DNA from: Capra hircus
Taxonomy: Eukaryota; Chordata; Mammalia; Artiodactyla; Bovidae
Reading direction: 5' to 3'
DNA: 64,000 nt
Assembly: GCF_001704415.2 (NCBI RefSeq)
Contig: NC_030836.1
Location: forward strand, 21,550,001 to 21,614,000
Shown: piece after piece, positions 12,241 to 23,940 of the stretch
How the letters are laid out: the number at the start of each line of letters is the position of its first letter
Position numbering within the stretch: position 1 is the stretch's first letter
The notes under the pieces: generated by a model
Databases searched by the model: none
What the model saw: the letters and a program-made list of their open reading frames with translations, nothing else
Told to the model about the DNA's origin: nothing
Position numbers and translations under genes: made by a program

Positions 12241-12477
12241 ATGAGGTTCAAGCAGGTTGATGAGACAGAAGGGGGAACTGTGCCCATCAGAAGGGAACTA
12301 AATGGGAATTCCTCTGTAAAGATGGCAACAGCTATTAATTTTGCATCATTGTGGATAGACACATTTACATTATAAGTGAAATTTTACTGTCAGATTTCTT
12401 GGGATTCTACTGCAAGTAGACATTAGCACAGTTATCCATTTGTTCTTAACCCTGATAATTATAAATTTAGGGTGATA

Positions 12478-13150
12478 AGTTTTCCTCCCCTTATAATGGG
12501 GTTACTTGTGTCATTTAAGCTGAAAATATTGTAATTTAATATACCTGACTCATTGGAAAAGACTCTGATGCTGGGAGGGATCGGGTGCAGGAGGAGAAGG
12601 GGACAACAGAGGATGAGATGGCTGGATGGCATCACCAACTCGATGGATGTGAGTCTGAGTGAACTCCATGAGTTGGTGATGGGCAGGGAGGCCTGGTGTG
12701 CTGCGATTCATGGGGTCGCAGAGTCAGACACGACTGAGCGACTGAACTGAACTGAACTGAACCTACCAAATGTCATAGCTTAGCCTAACCTATATTAAAC
12801 ATGCTAGCTTACAGTTGGACAAAATCATCTAACACAAAGCCTATTTTATAATGCAGTATTGAAAAATCTCATGAATTTATTGACGACTATGCTAAAAGTG
12901 AAAAGCAGAATGGTTGCATGGGTACAGGATGGTTGTGATTGTATCCGTTGTTTACACAGATGGTCACATGACTGATGAGGAGCTGTGGCTGCCCCACATC
13001 ATGAGAGAGTAACAGAGTATCACCAGCCTGGGAAAAGATAAAAATTCAAAATTTGAAGCCTGCTTTCTACTGAATGCATTTTGCTTTGGCATCATCTTAA
13101 AATCAAAAAATCATAAGTTGAACCATCCAAAGCTGAGGACCATCTGTATT
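12478..13150 (+). mobile_element. Tigger-like DNA transposon relic, copy 1, split by BovB
   Basis: Flanks on both sides of a BovB insertion belong to one element: left 'catttaagctgaaaatattg', right 'gtcatagcttagcctaacct', then 'taacacaaagcctattttat' and a terminal 'aagctgaggaccatctgta'. The reverse complement of the same sequence occurs at 30,530-31,583. It looks nonautonomous and encodes nothing. The exact Tigger/MER subfamily was not determined. Confidence 0.6.
12545..12761 (+). mobile_element. BovB (RTE) LINE 3' end, 5'-truncated
   Basis: The sense 3' terminal BovB segment ends in the diagnostic (CTGAA)n tail at about 12,741-12,761. The reading frame 12,553-12,750 keeps the BovB C-terminal block (RMRWLDGITNSMDVS, AWCAAIHGVAESDT). 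It is inserted within a Tigger-like element. It is only about 217 bp and cannot move on its own. Confidence 0.88.
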
Positions 13151-13584
13151 TTGTTGAAAGATGAGAAAACTTGCTGAAACTTCCATTACTGAGACTATAA
13201 CTTACACAAACATGGAATCTTTGCTACTGCTGATTTATATGAAACAGTTAGAGCAATGAGTCGTAAATTTATCAAAGGGTTTTCCTAGTACCAAAAAGTA
13301 GAGTGAGCAACAAGCCAAGAAAGATAGTATACCTGAATCGAAGTGAATGAACTGCGCAGGAAAGGGTCAAGGTCACTGGGGCTTCCCTTGGCATTAGGAA
13401 CTGGGGCCCTCCCACTGTTATCACCATAGCCACGTGGAGCCATTTGCAAAGAGATTTCAGTGACCATTATTCCCACTGAAGCTGCCGAGGAACAGACATA
13501 ACAATTGTGCTAACTGTCACTGCAGTTAAAATAATAACTGAGTCCAGATTTAGAGATAGACAAAAGCAGGTCAGGTCCTAACTT

Positions 13585-13700
13585 CTTCACTTACTTGCTG
13601 AAAACCATAGCAAATTACTTAACTTTTCTATCAATTTCTACATCTGTGAAGTGGAGTTAACAAATAGCCCCTCTCATAGGCATTGGTTGAACATTATATA
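13585..13700 (+). repeat. MIR SINE fragment
   Basis: MIR-like order: 'caaattacttaacttttcta', 'ctacatctgtgaagtggag', then 'cctctcataggcattggttg'. Diverged. Confidence 0.5.
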
Positions 13701-13721
13701 TAATAATATTACATGTAAGAT

Positions 13722-13912
13722 AGTTTGGTGGTGGTGGTTTAGTTGCTAAGTCATGTCTGACTCTTATGACCCCATGGACTACAGCTCCTCTGTCCATGGG
13801 ATTTCCCAGGCAAGAATATTGGAACGGGTTGCCATTTCCTCCTCCAGGGGACCTCAAACCTGGGTCTCCTGGATTGCAGCTGTATTCTTTACTGACTGAG
13901 CCCAGGGAAGGC
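13722..13912 (-). repeat. Bov-tA SINE
   Basis: An antisense copy with small internal deletions: 'gttgctaagtcatgtctgac', 'accccatggactacagctcc', 'ctgactgagcccagggaagg'. Confidence 0.85.
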
Positions 13913-13957
13913 AGAAATATGTAGTTTACTGTCTGACATATTGGAAGCGTGAAATTA

Positions 13958-14178
13958 AGGCTGTGTCCTCAGTCATGCCCATCTCTTTGTGACCCTATGG
14001 ACTGTAGCCGGTCAGGTCCAGGTTCCTCTGTCCATGGGATTCTTCAGGCAAGAATATCGGAGTAGGTTGCCATTTTCTCCTTCAGGGTATCTTCCCAACC
14101 CAGGAATTGAACCTGTGTTCCTGAATCTCCTGCATTGGCAGGTGGATTCTTTACCACTGAGTCACCTGAGAAGCTCAG
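13958..14178 (-). repeat. Bov-tA SINE
   Basis: A second antisense copy about 45 bp after the previous one, with 'gaccctatggactgtagccg' and a head ending near 'ctgagtcacctgagaagctc'. Confidence 0.85.
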
Positions 14179-14708
14179 AAAAAAAGGTTAGGTTTTTTTT
14201 TTTTATTAACCAAGGAACTAAATCATCTTATTGACACATTATAAAGAATTCTCTGGGATACAGAAGTTATCATCATTAAAAATACAGAAGATCAGAGAAT
14301 TTTATCCTTTCTCTGAATATGACATTCCATTATATACCCTTTAGAAATCCACATTTTGACATTCATTATTTAATCATCCATTCTTCCATCTCCTCTGTAT
14401 AATTCTTCGATATAGATGAAGTTGCAGGATCAGATCATAGGTTAATAGGAAAAATGAGCCATTAAACCACACAGGTAGGAGTCAGATTCATGTCTGAGTT
14501 TGACTGGTTTGAAGGTCTGGGTTCATTTCCCTCCTTCTTCCCTTCCTTTCTTCATTTCTTTCTTTCTTCCTTCTATCCTTGCTTTCTTTTCTCATCCTTT
14601 ATAAGGAGGGAGAAGAATCTACACATTAATGAATTTATGTTCAAATGTTTGAAAGTAATAATAAAATACTCTGACCAAAAAAAGTCGAATCATTTTTTAA
14701 AAGAGGAT
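14179..14708. other. Non-coding interval with polypyrimidine tract
   Basis: Mostly unassigned DNA. A C/T-rich tract at about 14,530-14,600 consists of TTCC/TTTC-like units. No gene is seen. Confidence 0.5.
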
Positions 14709-14719
14709 ACTGTTTCTGT

Positions 14720-14941
14720 TGGGCTTCCCTGGTGTCTCAGTTGGTAAAGAATTTGCCTGCATTGCACAGGACCTGGGTTCGAGCCCAGGGTCAGGAAGAT
14801 CCCCTGGTGTAGGGAATGGCTACCCACTCCAGGATTCTTGCCTGAAGAATTCCATGGACAGAGGAACATGGCGGGCTCCCCCATGATCTCCTGAGATCAT
14901 GGGGTCACAACGAGTCAGACACGACTGAACAACTAACTCAC
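14720..14941 (+). repeat. Bov-tA SINE with exact target duplication
   Basis: A full-length sense copy from 'gggcttccctggtgtctcag' to 'cgactgaacaactaactca'. An 11-bp duplication (actgtttctgt) lies at 14,709-14,719 and 14,942-14,952. Confidence 0.93.
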
Positions 14942-14952
14942 ACTGTTTCTGT

Positions 14953-15799
14953 CAGGTATCATAACTCAGCTAAAGGTTCCACATCACATATAATTAAGCC
15001 AAATCCCTTATAGCAGTATGAGAAAGAACTCACAACAAAGAACACAGCAGGAGACACTGAGAAAAGGCTTCTGAGTAGGAAAAGTCAAGAGAAGGTTTCA
15101 AACTCTGCACAAAATCATCTCTTCTTTTGGATTTAGCTGTAGGAGAGGACAGATGGGAGTCTAGGCAGGCAGCTATTTAATTGGCTCCTGCAACCTAAAC
15201 AGACTAAATAGCCTAGAGACTGAAAGAGACGTATTAAACAGAATTGGCTCATCCGATTATGGATGCTGACATCCCAGATCTGCAGGGTGAGCTGGCAAAC
15301 CTGAAGTCCCAGGAAAGCTAATGATGTACTTCCAGTCTGAAGACCAGCAGTTTCTTCAAGAGCCAGGAAGAGCAAGGTCTCAATTTGAATCTGAAGGCAG
15401 GGAAAGGGTAATGTTCTAGTTCAAAGTCCAGTCAGGGAGGAGAAATTCTCACTTACACTGGGGAGATTCAGGCTTTTTGATTCTATTCATACCTTCAACT
15501 GACTGGATAAAGCCCACCCACATTAGGGAGGACAGTCTGCTTTACTCAGTCTACCAACTGAAATGCTGATCCATTCGAAGAGCCACCAGAACAATGTCTA
15601 GCTGTGACCCAGCCAGAATGACACGTAAAATTAACCATCAAGGGGAAAGAGATGGAAAGAAGCATTGGCGCTGATTTCAATATTCTAATCCTTGATTCTC
15701 AGCAATCTAAATTTCATCATGTTCCATGCAAATTAAGTTGCAAGGATGAAAATAACCACGTATTAGCTTGAAAATAAGAAGAAAAAAAGTGAAAGTAGT
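14953..15799. other. Non-coding interval
   Basis: No gene or confident repeat. A minus-strand frame at 15,133-15,375 (80 codons) has no recognisable homology. Confidence 0.45.
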
Positions 15800-15805
15800 G
15801 TTTCA

Positions 15806-16013
15806 CTGTGGTGGTTTAGTTGATAAATCGTGTCCAACTCTTGTGACCCCATCGAATATAGCTTGCCAGCTCCTCTGCCCGTGGATTCTCCAGGCAAGAA
15901 TACTGGAGTGGGTTGCCATTTCCTTCTCTAGGGGATCTTCTTGACCCAGGAATTGAACTCGGGTCTCCTGCATTGCAGGAGATTCTTTATCGACTGAGCT
16001 ATGAGGGAAGCCA
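15806..16013 (-). repeat. Bov-tA SINE
   Basis: An antisense copy from 'ggtggtttagttgataaatc' to 'gagctatgagggaagcc', flanked by short similar sequences (tttcact) that may be a decayed target duplication. Confidence 0.85.
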
Positions 16014-16156
16014 ATATTTCACTATATTCTAGTTGAAATGAAGTATAATGACTTGAGTTCTGACATATACTTTCAGTACATGTTTAAGCACCAAAAGATG
16101 TTAATGAATACAAAATAAATGTAAATATTCAACTAATCTTGCAATAAAACAAATGT

Positions 16157-16287
16157 GCATGCATGCGGATATGCTCAGCAGTGTCCAACTCTTTACAACC
16201 CCATGAACTGTAGCCCCCCAAACTCCTCTGTCCATGGAACTTTCCAGGCAAGTATCCTGGAGTAGGTTTCATTTCCTTCTCCAACAT
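16157..16287 (-). repeat. Bov-A monomer SINE
   Basis: Only the Bov-A part is present: 'caaccccatgaactgtagcc' to 'ttccttctccaacat'. An exact 9-bp duplication (aacaaatgt) lies at 16,148-16,156 and 16,288-16,296. Confidence 0.85.
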
Positions 16288-16296
16288 AACAAATGT

Positions 16297-16659
16297 AGCC
16301 ACTGTTTATTTACATATATTAACTAGGATTTTTATCTCTTTACATACATTGAATAGAAAATCAATATTATATCTTGTATCTCTTTACATATGTTGAATAG
16401 AAAATCAAGAAGAATTTTTTTTCTGAAACATCTTTCCCTTTAAAGTATCATTTATTCTGCTAGCAACAAATTAATGAGGCATGCCTTGTTGTTTTCTGAG
16501 GCAAACTCCCTAACTGCATAGAACATATATTTAACCAAAGTAAGACAGAAATTAAACAAATAATCCAAAAAAATTAATACACAACATATCAAGTGACAAT
16601 AGATGGGCTCTGCAGAAAAATAAAGTATGGAGTAAACGTGATGGAAATTGCTGAGAGAT
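16297..16659. other. AT-rich interval with local direct repeat
   Basis: Two copies of a segment around 'tctctttacata[c/t][a/g]ttgaatagaaaatcaa' lie near 16,336-16,363 and 16,380-16,407, a short local duplication. No gene is seen. Confidence 0.45.
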
Positions 16660-17010
16660 GGCAGATGTTATAGGTGGTCATGGAAGGCCTCACTGATAAA
16701 GTGACATCTGAGCCGAAACCCAAAGAAAGTAAGGGCACTACGCAGATTCCCTAAGGACCACTGCAGACAGAGGAACAGCTAGTGCAAAGTCACTGAGGCA
16801 GGGGAACGCTGCAAATCAAATGTTCCAGAAAATCAAAAAGACTCCTATGGCAGAGATGAGCAAAGGGTGAGTAGAAGAAAAAGTCAAAGAGATTAGGGGG
16901 AGGGCAGTGGTCCAGATCCCATAGGGCCTTGTAAAGAACTCGCCTTTCTCTCAGAGTTTGAGCAGCGGAGTGACGTGATCAGATTTACAGTTTAAAGCTG
17001 TCACTCACTC
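16660..17010 (-). repeat. Ancient repeat, probably L2-related
   Basis: The string 'ggcctcactgataaagtgac', the segment 'gctagtgcaaagtcactgag' and the later 'gagcagcggagtgacgtgat' form a pattern I associate with an antisense L2-like mammalian repeat. The family assignment is tentative. Confidence 0.4.
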
Positions 17011-18066
17011 CGGGGTAGAGAACAGACTGCAGGAAGACTTTGATTAAGTTCAGGGAAAGCGGTTTAATATCTATTGTAGTAAGCCAGGTGAGAGGTAATG
17101 GTGACTTGGTTGAGTAGGTTAGCAGTGGACTTAGAGTAAGGAATCGAATCCTGGATATCTTTTGAATGGTTATTCTTTTCTCTTTGCTTCACACTCTTTT
17201 CTCCCAGTTTAAACATTTTGTAATGAAGATGAATTATGTGAGCATCAAATCCTAGTCTATAATACATCACACATGACATATTCCACTATGAATTTTATTT
17301 TACATTATGATTTAAATTTTATCAGTGATGGATAACGAGGCAGTGTCCTAAACAGACAATGAGGATCCCCAGATTTTTTCTGTAAGGAATGCTGTAGTTT
17401 ACTGAAATGGAAAAGACTTTGGAAGAAGTCGTCTTGTTTTGTTTTGCCTTACCTTGTTTTGAGTAGGGTGGAAATTAGGTTTCTAGTTTTGCATAAATTT
17501 GATATTGCTATTTGATATTCAAAGGAAGCTCTTGTGTGGTAAGTGGAGCCCAGTAAGAATGTGAATCAAAAACAACAGAGTCTTTTAAAGGTAAATGTTA
17601 TGTGTACACACAAGTATTCAGTTTCTATTCCTCCTCACAAATACATCAGATTATATAAAGGCTCCCACCTACAATACTGGGGAGTTGCTAAACAAAAGTA
17701 GAAATATTCTCATTTCTAATTGTTCAGTTGTCAATTGTTTGAGAACTCTTGGGGAGACCTAGTTCATTCCTACATTGTGATTTTAAATCTTCATAAAATG
17801 TTTTAGGAATAATGGATGCTTATGGACCAAGGTATAATGCTCACATAATTGGCTGCTGCATTTGACAACCAATGCCTCGGGGAAGAAAGAGTGTGAAGAA
17901 ACAGTAGTCATGACCTAGAGGTTAAGAAAGAAAATAAGCTCATAAAGAATTTGTGATTCAGGAGATAACCTGCTTTTTCCTTCCCTACAGCTTTCTCTGT
18001 TCTTCTTTCCCATCTTTATATTTAGAGCTTATCTACTCTCTTTGCAGGCATGTGTGTGTGTACGTG
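17011..18066. other. Non-coding interval
   Basis: No gene or assignable repeat is seen. AT-rich, with short open frames only. Confidence 0.45.
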
Positions 18067-18069
18067 ACA

Positions 18070-18146
18070 CAGGAGTCTGGTGGGCTACAGTCCATGGGGT
18101 CGCAAAGAGTGGGACATGATTGAGTGACTGAGTACACACACACACA
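18070..18146 (+). repeat. Bov SINE 3' fragment with (CA)n tail
   Basis: Only the 3' end survives ('ctggtgggctacagtccatg', 'tgattgagtgactgag'), followed by a short CA run at about 18,133-18,145. Confidence 0.75.
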
Positions 18147-19775
18147 TGGATATGCTCATTTCCCTTTCTGGTCCAAGAAAATAGCCCATAGTGGCAATTG
18201 ACTGTTTTTATGCTGTCTTGACCCCGTTTCTAGGCTCTGGGTTGAGAATCTGGTCAGTTCCCCTCTGAGCAGCCGATTATGCCTACACCCTGACCACTTC
18301 CGTTATTGGCCTCACATACTCTGAACCACAGCGGACTTTCCCTAATCTTCATGGGGCCAGGTATCAGAACCAGGGCGATCCCCTCGCCAGTACACTGGAG
18401 GTCCACAGAAGATTTCAAATGAGCCAGTTCACAAGGAGCAAAAACTAACTCAGCCCAGCAGTTTGCCATACATAGACTGCCCCCTACAGCTCCAGCTTGC
18501 TGGTACCCTGTGCCAGGATAACACTGCTTCTGTGGCTCTGTCTGGCAGCCTTCTCTCGCTTAGAGCTGCAACAAAGGATTCTGACTCTCATCTATCCAAG
18601 GGTTAAGGTGTTTTGATGTGTCCTGCCATGAAAAGAATCCTTCTGTTTTATAAAAACAAGAAAAAAGGGATGGAGAACTCTGTTTTTATCCTCACTACTT
18701 CCCTTTCTTCACATCTACACTCCTAGAATTCCTCTCCTCTTAAATAATTTCTAGATTTTTTCTACTTCCTTGTCCTTTCTCTTAAAATGTTCCTTCCATC
18801 TTACTATCTCCTATTTCCTCACTATAGAAATGCAACAATCATAAGCCCCTGTGCTCATGAATTTCTGCAATTTATTTCAGAATACATTGTAAAAGTTAAA
18901 ACTAAAAAAGACGAGTGAAGATTATTAAAACCTTAATAGGGTAAAAATAAAAATGAAGATGTTGGGCATTAAAGCTTGGAAGTGCTATGACACACACATG
19001 CACACATACACACACCTACAATAGTGACCAGACATCATTAGTGGGAGAGCAACAAGCAATACCTTTGCATGATATCCATTGTAACTTGAACTACCTTGGA
19101 CTATTTCCACCAAAAGCAATTTTCTCTAGCTCATAATATCTTATGGCTTATGAATAAAGCATGGAGATGGCTTTCATTTGTTAATACTGCTTTACCCTTT
19201 GTTGTGGATCTGTCAAAGCATAAAATTTACTTCTAGATGCTTTTTAAGTTTTGTTTTCTTTTAATTCCAGTAACGCTTTATAGTTTACCTGGATGACACA
19301 TATCTTTTTTTCCTCCAATATATGAATACCCTTTTCACATTCAATTTCTCCTTTACACAATTCTATTTTTTCCTCCCTTTTTCTCCCTACATCAATCTTC
19401 TTTGCATCACCAGATACTGTTTTCAGTGTTCTATGCCTAAGGCCCATCTTCTTAATTGGTGCTAGTGTCTGTCATGTACTGAATTAAGAAAAATAACTAA
19501 GGCAGTTACCCAACTCTTCTCATTAATGACATGTGTTGCTGCAACTCACAAGATGATGGTAAACTTGAAGTTTCAGAAAATACAGCCAAGTTTAAGACCA
19601 CAAAAATCTAAACCCAGAATCAGAAGAGACATCAGTGACTAATGTATGCTCTGGTTTTATAGTTTGTAGAAAGTACAGACGGCGATTGAAATAAAACATT
19701 TCTAATTTGCTTTCAAACATTTTTAGCTTCTTGTTCATGAACAAATTTGATCCGCAGTTTTAGTCAGACAATAGG
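18147..19775. other. Non-coding interval, partly GC-richer
   Basis: Nothing could be assigned. The stretch 18,200-18,560 is richer in GC than its flanks and has a 71-codon minus frame of unknown meaning. It might be part of an old unrecognised repeat. Confidence 0.4.
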
Positions 19776-19779
19776 ACAC

Positions 19780-20459
19780 TGAGGCAAAAGGTAGATGAGG
19801 AACCGCCGCCCCGACCCACGCCAGAGTAAAGCAATAGGAGACTCATTCCCTGTGGGTCTCAACTCCAGGACGAGACTGGCAGGACAATTAAGGGAAAGGT
19901 CTGGGCCCTGCCTAGACCACGTATTTCTTCTTCTCAAAGTCAGGAGACCGCCTAGACTACACTGCATAGAAAGGCTCCTCGGAGACCAAAGGGGAGTGAT
20001 GTCAAAGGATGTTCTCTGCCCATATGTCTTTTGGGTAAAATCCATCTTGGCTAAAGAGATGCATACACACATGTGGGAGGATCCTGAGGTGTGCCAAGTA
20101 TGGACTGTGAAACAGGAAAATCAGAATGATTGGCCAAAGGAAATTCGGAAGAAATGCCCCATAAAAGCAGTTCAAACCACTAGGAGGATGCCACTCTGGG
20201 ACCTTCTCTCTCTCCCCGAGTCCACCCATGTCTACCCATGTGTTGTGCCCTTTTCCCTATTAATAAATACTTTATTTGCTTCACTACTTTCCCTCTTTGC
20301 GGGAATTCTTTCCTGCAAAGCCGAAGGGCCAGGGCCCTCGTCACTGACCACTGGTCTAGTGGCTACCATCCGGTGCTTTCACCACCACGACCCAGCCCAA
20401 TCTCTGCTGGGAACCCAAGCCCGCTCCAAGCCACTGCAGGCCGAGGCCACCCTCGATCA
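19780..20459 (+). mobile_element. Solo LTR of an endogenous retrovirus (LTR 1)
   Basis: A 680-bp segment begins TG and ends CA, and is flanked by a 4-bp duplication (acac) at 19,776-19,779 and 20,460-20,463. Within it are an ATAAAA promoter-like box near 20,161 and a poly(A) signal AATAAA at 20,262-20,267, in the order expected of U3-R-U5. A four-base duplication suits a class I (gamma-type) element. No gag, pol or env is adjacent, so recombination has left only the LTR. The 233-codon frame at 19,795-20,496 spans LTR and flank and is not a gene. Confidence 0.68.
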
Positions 20460-20463
20460 ACAC

Positions 20464-21420
20464 CTCGTAAAAATAGTTTTACTGTCTAGTAAATAAAAAT
20501 ACTTCTATGAAATGAGAAGAAAGTATGATCCAAGGAGCACAGGAAGTACACAGATATACTAGAGACATGATGTTTACATAATACTCTTCTTCAGATTAAA
20601 TAATTTATAAAATCTCATATACTCAGTCTTAAGTATTGCACTAATTTTGCTAATTTCAGTAGTTAGTCTTAAAGAGACATAGAAGGTAAGGAAATACAGC
20701 TAGGCTCTGTACCAAAAAAGTATATGATTTACATCTTATGGTTTGGTTTCTTTGCTGAACCAGCAGAGGAGGCATTTATGAGACGTGCCAGAACGTACAT
20801 TAATTTTTTCAATGAAGCAGAATTTATAAGTGGAACCAAATTATATATGAGAATTATACAGATATCTCCACAAATAGAGACAGTCATTTTTTCTAAAACA
20901 AATGCCAGTTTCCACAATTTGGAGAGCTTATGATTTCAACAAAATACAGTATTTTTGTTTTTATTCTTGCTTTCAATGTTGGAATTAAAGAATGGGTGGA
21001 GACTCTAGTAATATTTTTGGAAAGCTTCTTGCCATGTCATAAACTTATCTCAGAAGGTTTCCTATATACTTTTTTAACTATTAGGAAAATCTTTATTAAG
21101 TACTTAAGTTAGGTACTATGGGACTACAAAGATGAATCAGACAAACTATTTCCCTTGAAGAATTTTCCCTGGGTGAAGGAAACAGACAAATGAAGAATTA
21201 GGTTAGGGCAGATTCTAGAGAAGAGCAAACAGAAGCAAGATCAGCATTGTCTCTGGAATCAGGGTAGGTGTAGTTGAAATAAGGATGACCGTAGAGGATA
21301 AGGTAGAGCGTTGAATCCAGGCATGGAGGTGCGGAAGTATACAGTATTCAGGGAATGAGAGGCAGTCTGGGGAGGCTGGTGATTCAGATGATAGAGGGTA
21401 GTAATGTGGATGAGGCTCTG
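20464..21420. other. Non-coding AT-rich interval
   Basis: No gene or clear repeat. Overlapping short frames occur on both strands at 20,724-20,933. Confidence 0.45.
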
Positions 21421-21429
21421 ATAGAGATT

Positions 21430-21628
21430 TCTTTTTTTTTTTTATGTGGACCATTTTTAAAGGTTTTGTATTGACTTTGTTACAGTATTGTTTCTGTTTT
21501 AAGTTGGTTTTTTTAGGGGGTAAGGGGGAACAAGGCATGTGGCATCTTAGCTCCCCAACCAGGGATCAAAGCCACACCCTCTGCATTGAAAGGTATAGTC
21601 TTAACCACTGAACCACGAAGGAAGTCCC
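21430..21628 (-). repeat. CHR-type SINE, diverged
   Basis: A T-rich start near 21,430 (antisense poly(A) tail) leads to 'gtggcatcttagctccccaa', 'ccagggatcaaagccacacc' and 'accactgaaccacgaagga'. This is the antisense order of a tRNA-Glu-derived CHR SINE. Confidence 0.68.
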
Positions 21629-22064
21629 AGATTTTAGATGGTCTTGAATACCATACTAAGTTTAGACTCTTAATAGCGTAACTCAAGTTTCAATTCAATT
21701 AATTTTCTAACAGATTTGGTTATTCATTCAGGGGTAAACATCACACAGCTTTATTTTTTCCCTCCGATGAAAACTTCCCATTTTCTAACCAATAGAAAGA
21801 GTTACAAAACTCTCCATTGACCATAACTCTTTATGGTCTGTTCTTTTGTTTTATAATATAAAGATTGAGGAATGCACTTCACATTGAGAAGGAATCTGCT
21901 TTAGCAGGGAAAAAAAATAAGTAAAAATTATACTAATTACTTCTCATCACTTTGACCTACACGTTCTTACAGGTTACTTTATGCTTACTTAGAAAGAAAA
22001 CCACTTAAATAATTTCAAGTAGAGGGGTTTAAAATATTATTGGACCATTAAGTGATAATGACCT

Positions 22065-22466
22065 TGTCATGGTCCAGGCTCGGGCTAGAAAAGAATTTCC
22101 AGACATGAGACAGAACGAGAGGGAAATAAAGTTTATTAGAATAGGAGAGGCTGTTAGAAGAGCAGGCCAGCTCAAGAGAGAACTGACATTGAACAGGGAT
22201 CCTTAGTCCACTTTTATACCCAGGATACAAGGAGTGGGACAGGGGTCTTGCAGGTCATTTCTTGATTAGATGAGCCACATATGCTGGGTGGGGGAAGAGT
22301 AGGGCAAATACCTTCTCCCTAAGGGGTAGGAGGGGAGACAGGTTATACTGTTCCATTAATAGTTACAACATGGGGGAGGGAAGGGCGATAAGGGTCTGGT
22401 TTTTCCATTCCTGCTTTCCAAGATCCTCCTTGGTTTTACCTGCTCTTTCGTCCTTGGGTCACCACA
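22065..22466 (-). mobile_element. Solo LTR of an endogenous retrovirus (LTR 2)
   Basis: A 402-bp segment with TG at the left and CA at the right, flanked by an exact 5-bp duplication (gacct) at 22,060-22,064 and 22,467-22,471. On the minus strand it has TATAAAA (22,218 down to 22,212) and, about 80 bp on, AATAAA (22,137 down to 22,132), as a promoter plus poly(A) site should. No internal retroviral genes are attached. The subfamily is not assigned. Confidence 0.75.
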
Positions 22467-22471
22467 GACCT

Positions 22472-22990
22472 CACAGTGTTCAGCCAGGTTTTAAGCACCT
22501 TCACCTGGGTATCATCTAAGGCTCCAGTTACAACTGTTGTATAACAAACCACCCCACATTTAGTGATGCAGAGTAACCACCATGTAATTTCGCTAATGAA
22601 TTCTATGGAAAATATTAGACAGAGCCCTGCCTGGATGGCTCATCTCTGTCCCACAGAGATCAGAGAGAAAGAAGGAATGAGGAACTAACGTCAAAAGGCA
22701 GAACAGAGAGGGAGAGACAGCGGGGGAAGAAAAGCGAAAGGGGCTTCAGTTTTGCAAAACATCTCCAAGGGAATGACCAGCCTTTGGAAAGGGTGTGTTC
22801 ATCTCCTCTATTCACAGGTGGGCAAAGACAAACTATCTGTCTAGGAGCTGGACAAAAACACTTTAGTTTACAGTCAAGCAGAGGGGCAGGGTCCTCTAGA
22901 CAAGCCATTAGTTAAAAACAAAAGCAAAGAAAAGCAAGTCAAAGAAACAGTTTCCAACATGGAGTCAGAACTGGCTTTCTCCTGGCAACA
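22472..22990. other. Non-coding interval, possible ancient repeat
   Basis: Near 22,540 the text 'gttgtataacaaaccacccc' resembles a common ancient mammalian repeat, but I cannot name it. An 82-codon minus frame (22,660-22,908) has no recognisable product. Confidence 0.35.
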
Positions 22991-22994
22991 GCTG

Positions 22995-23108
22995 AAGCAG
23001 GAAATGGCCAACCACTCCAGTACGCCAGGCTGGAGATTTCCATGGACAGAGGCAGGCTACAGTCCATGGGGTCACAAACAGTCAGACTTGACTGAGCGAC
23101 TAACAATG
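22995..23108 (+). repeat. Bov-tA/Bov-A SINE 3' fragment
   Basis: The sense 3' half only, from 'gaaatggccaaccactccag' to 'cttgactgagcgactaac'. Confidence 0.82.
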
Positions 23109-23469
23109 CAACAGTAGGAAAACTTAAACAGTTAAGGGTTGCAACAATCTGTAGGCTTTGACACTCTCATATCTGGTGCCTGGGGTTAAATGAATGAAGG
23201 ATTGTCCTTGAAAACTGGCCTTCTGTATAGCATGATGGTCAGATTCCCAGAGGGAGTGCTGTTAGAGGAATGTCCCAAGAGCAGGCAGGCAAAGAGAACC
23301 AGGTGGAAGATGCGTGGCCTTTCAGGATCTAGCCTCAGGAGTCACATGGCATCCTTTCTGTCATGCATTATTAGTCAAATTGGCCATGAGTTTATCTTTT
23401 AAATATTTGGATGGAAGACCATCAAATATTTCCAGGCCATGTTTAAAGCTGCCATACCTAGATCCTAAC

Positions 23470-23586
23470 TCAGTGAGTGACAGTCCCTCCATCATGTTCG
23501 ACTCTTTGAGACCCCATTGACCGTAGCCTGCCAGGCTCCTCTGCCCATGGAATTCTCCAGGCAAGAATACTGGAGTGGGTTGTCAT
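23470..23586 (-). repeat. Bov-A SINE fragment
   Basis: Antisense Bov-A part only: 'cattgaccgtagcctgccag' to 'aatactggagtgggttgtca'. Confidence 0.82.
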
Positions 23587-23940
23587 ATTGATTATTTGAA
23601 ATTTTCTTCTCTCTTAGACCGGGTCTTGCTGATGCAGGTTCTATTTTGACTGAGTTGTTTGTTTTGATTATACTAAGTCTCTTGAGCTGTTTGTAAATTT
23701 TGGTCACATCATCCCTTGTCGGTCATATCATTAACAGATTCTATTATATTCACTATTTTAACCCTAGGGCATAATTTGGCACATAGCATGGGTTCAACAA
23801 AATATTAGTTGAAAAAAATGAATAAACTATTGCCCAAAAGGAATTTGCTTGCCTCATTTTTTTGTTGTTTTGCCAGTCCTGATGGGTAGAATATCCTTTC
23901 CATTCCTCGGTCTACCGATTCATATATATATGAATATATA

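Noticed and set aside
14530..14600. Polypyrimidine tract as a splice acceptor of an exon
   Set aside because: It is a simple TTCC/TTTC-like repeat with no convincing following exon.
19795..20496. A 233-codon + strand frame
   Set aside because: It lies almost wholly inside solo LTR 1 and runs past its end. No retroviral or cellular protein features.
19780..22466. LTR 1 and LTR 2 as the two ends of one provirus
   Set aside because: They are in opposite orientation, differ in length and sequence, have 4-bp and 5-bp duplications respectively, and have no retroviral genes between them.
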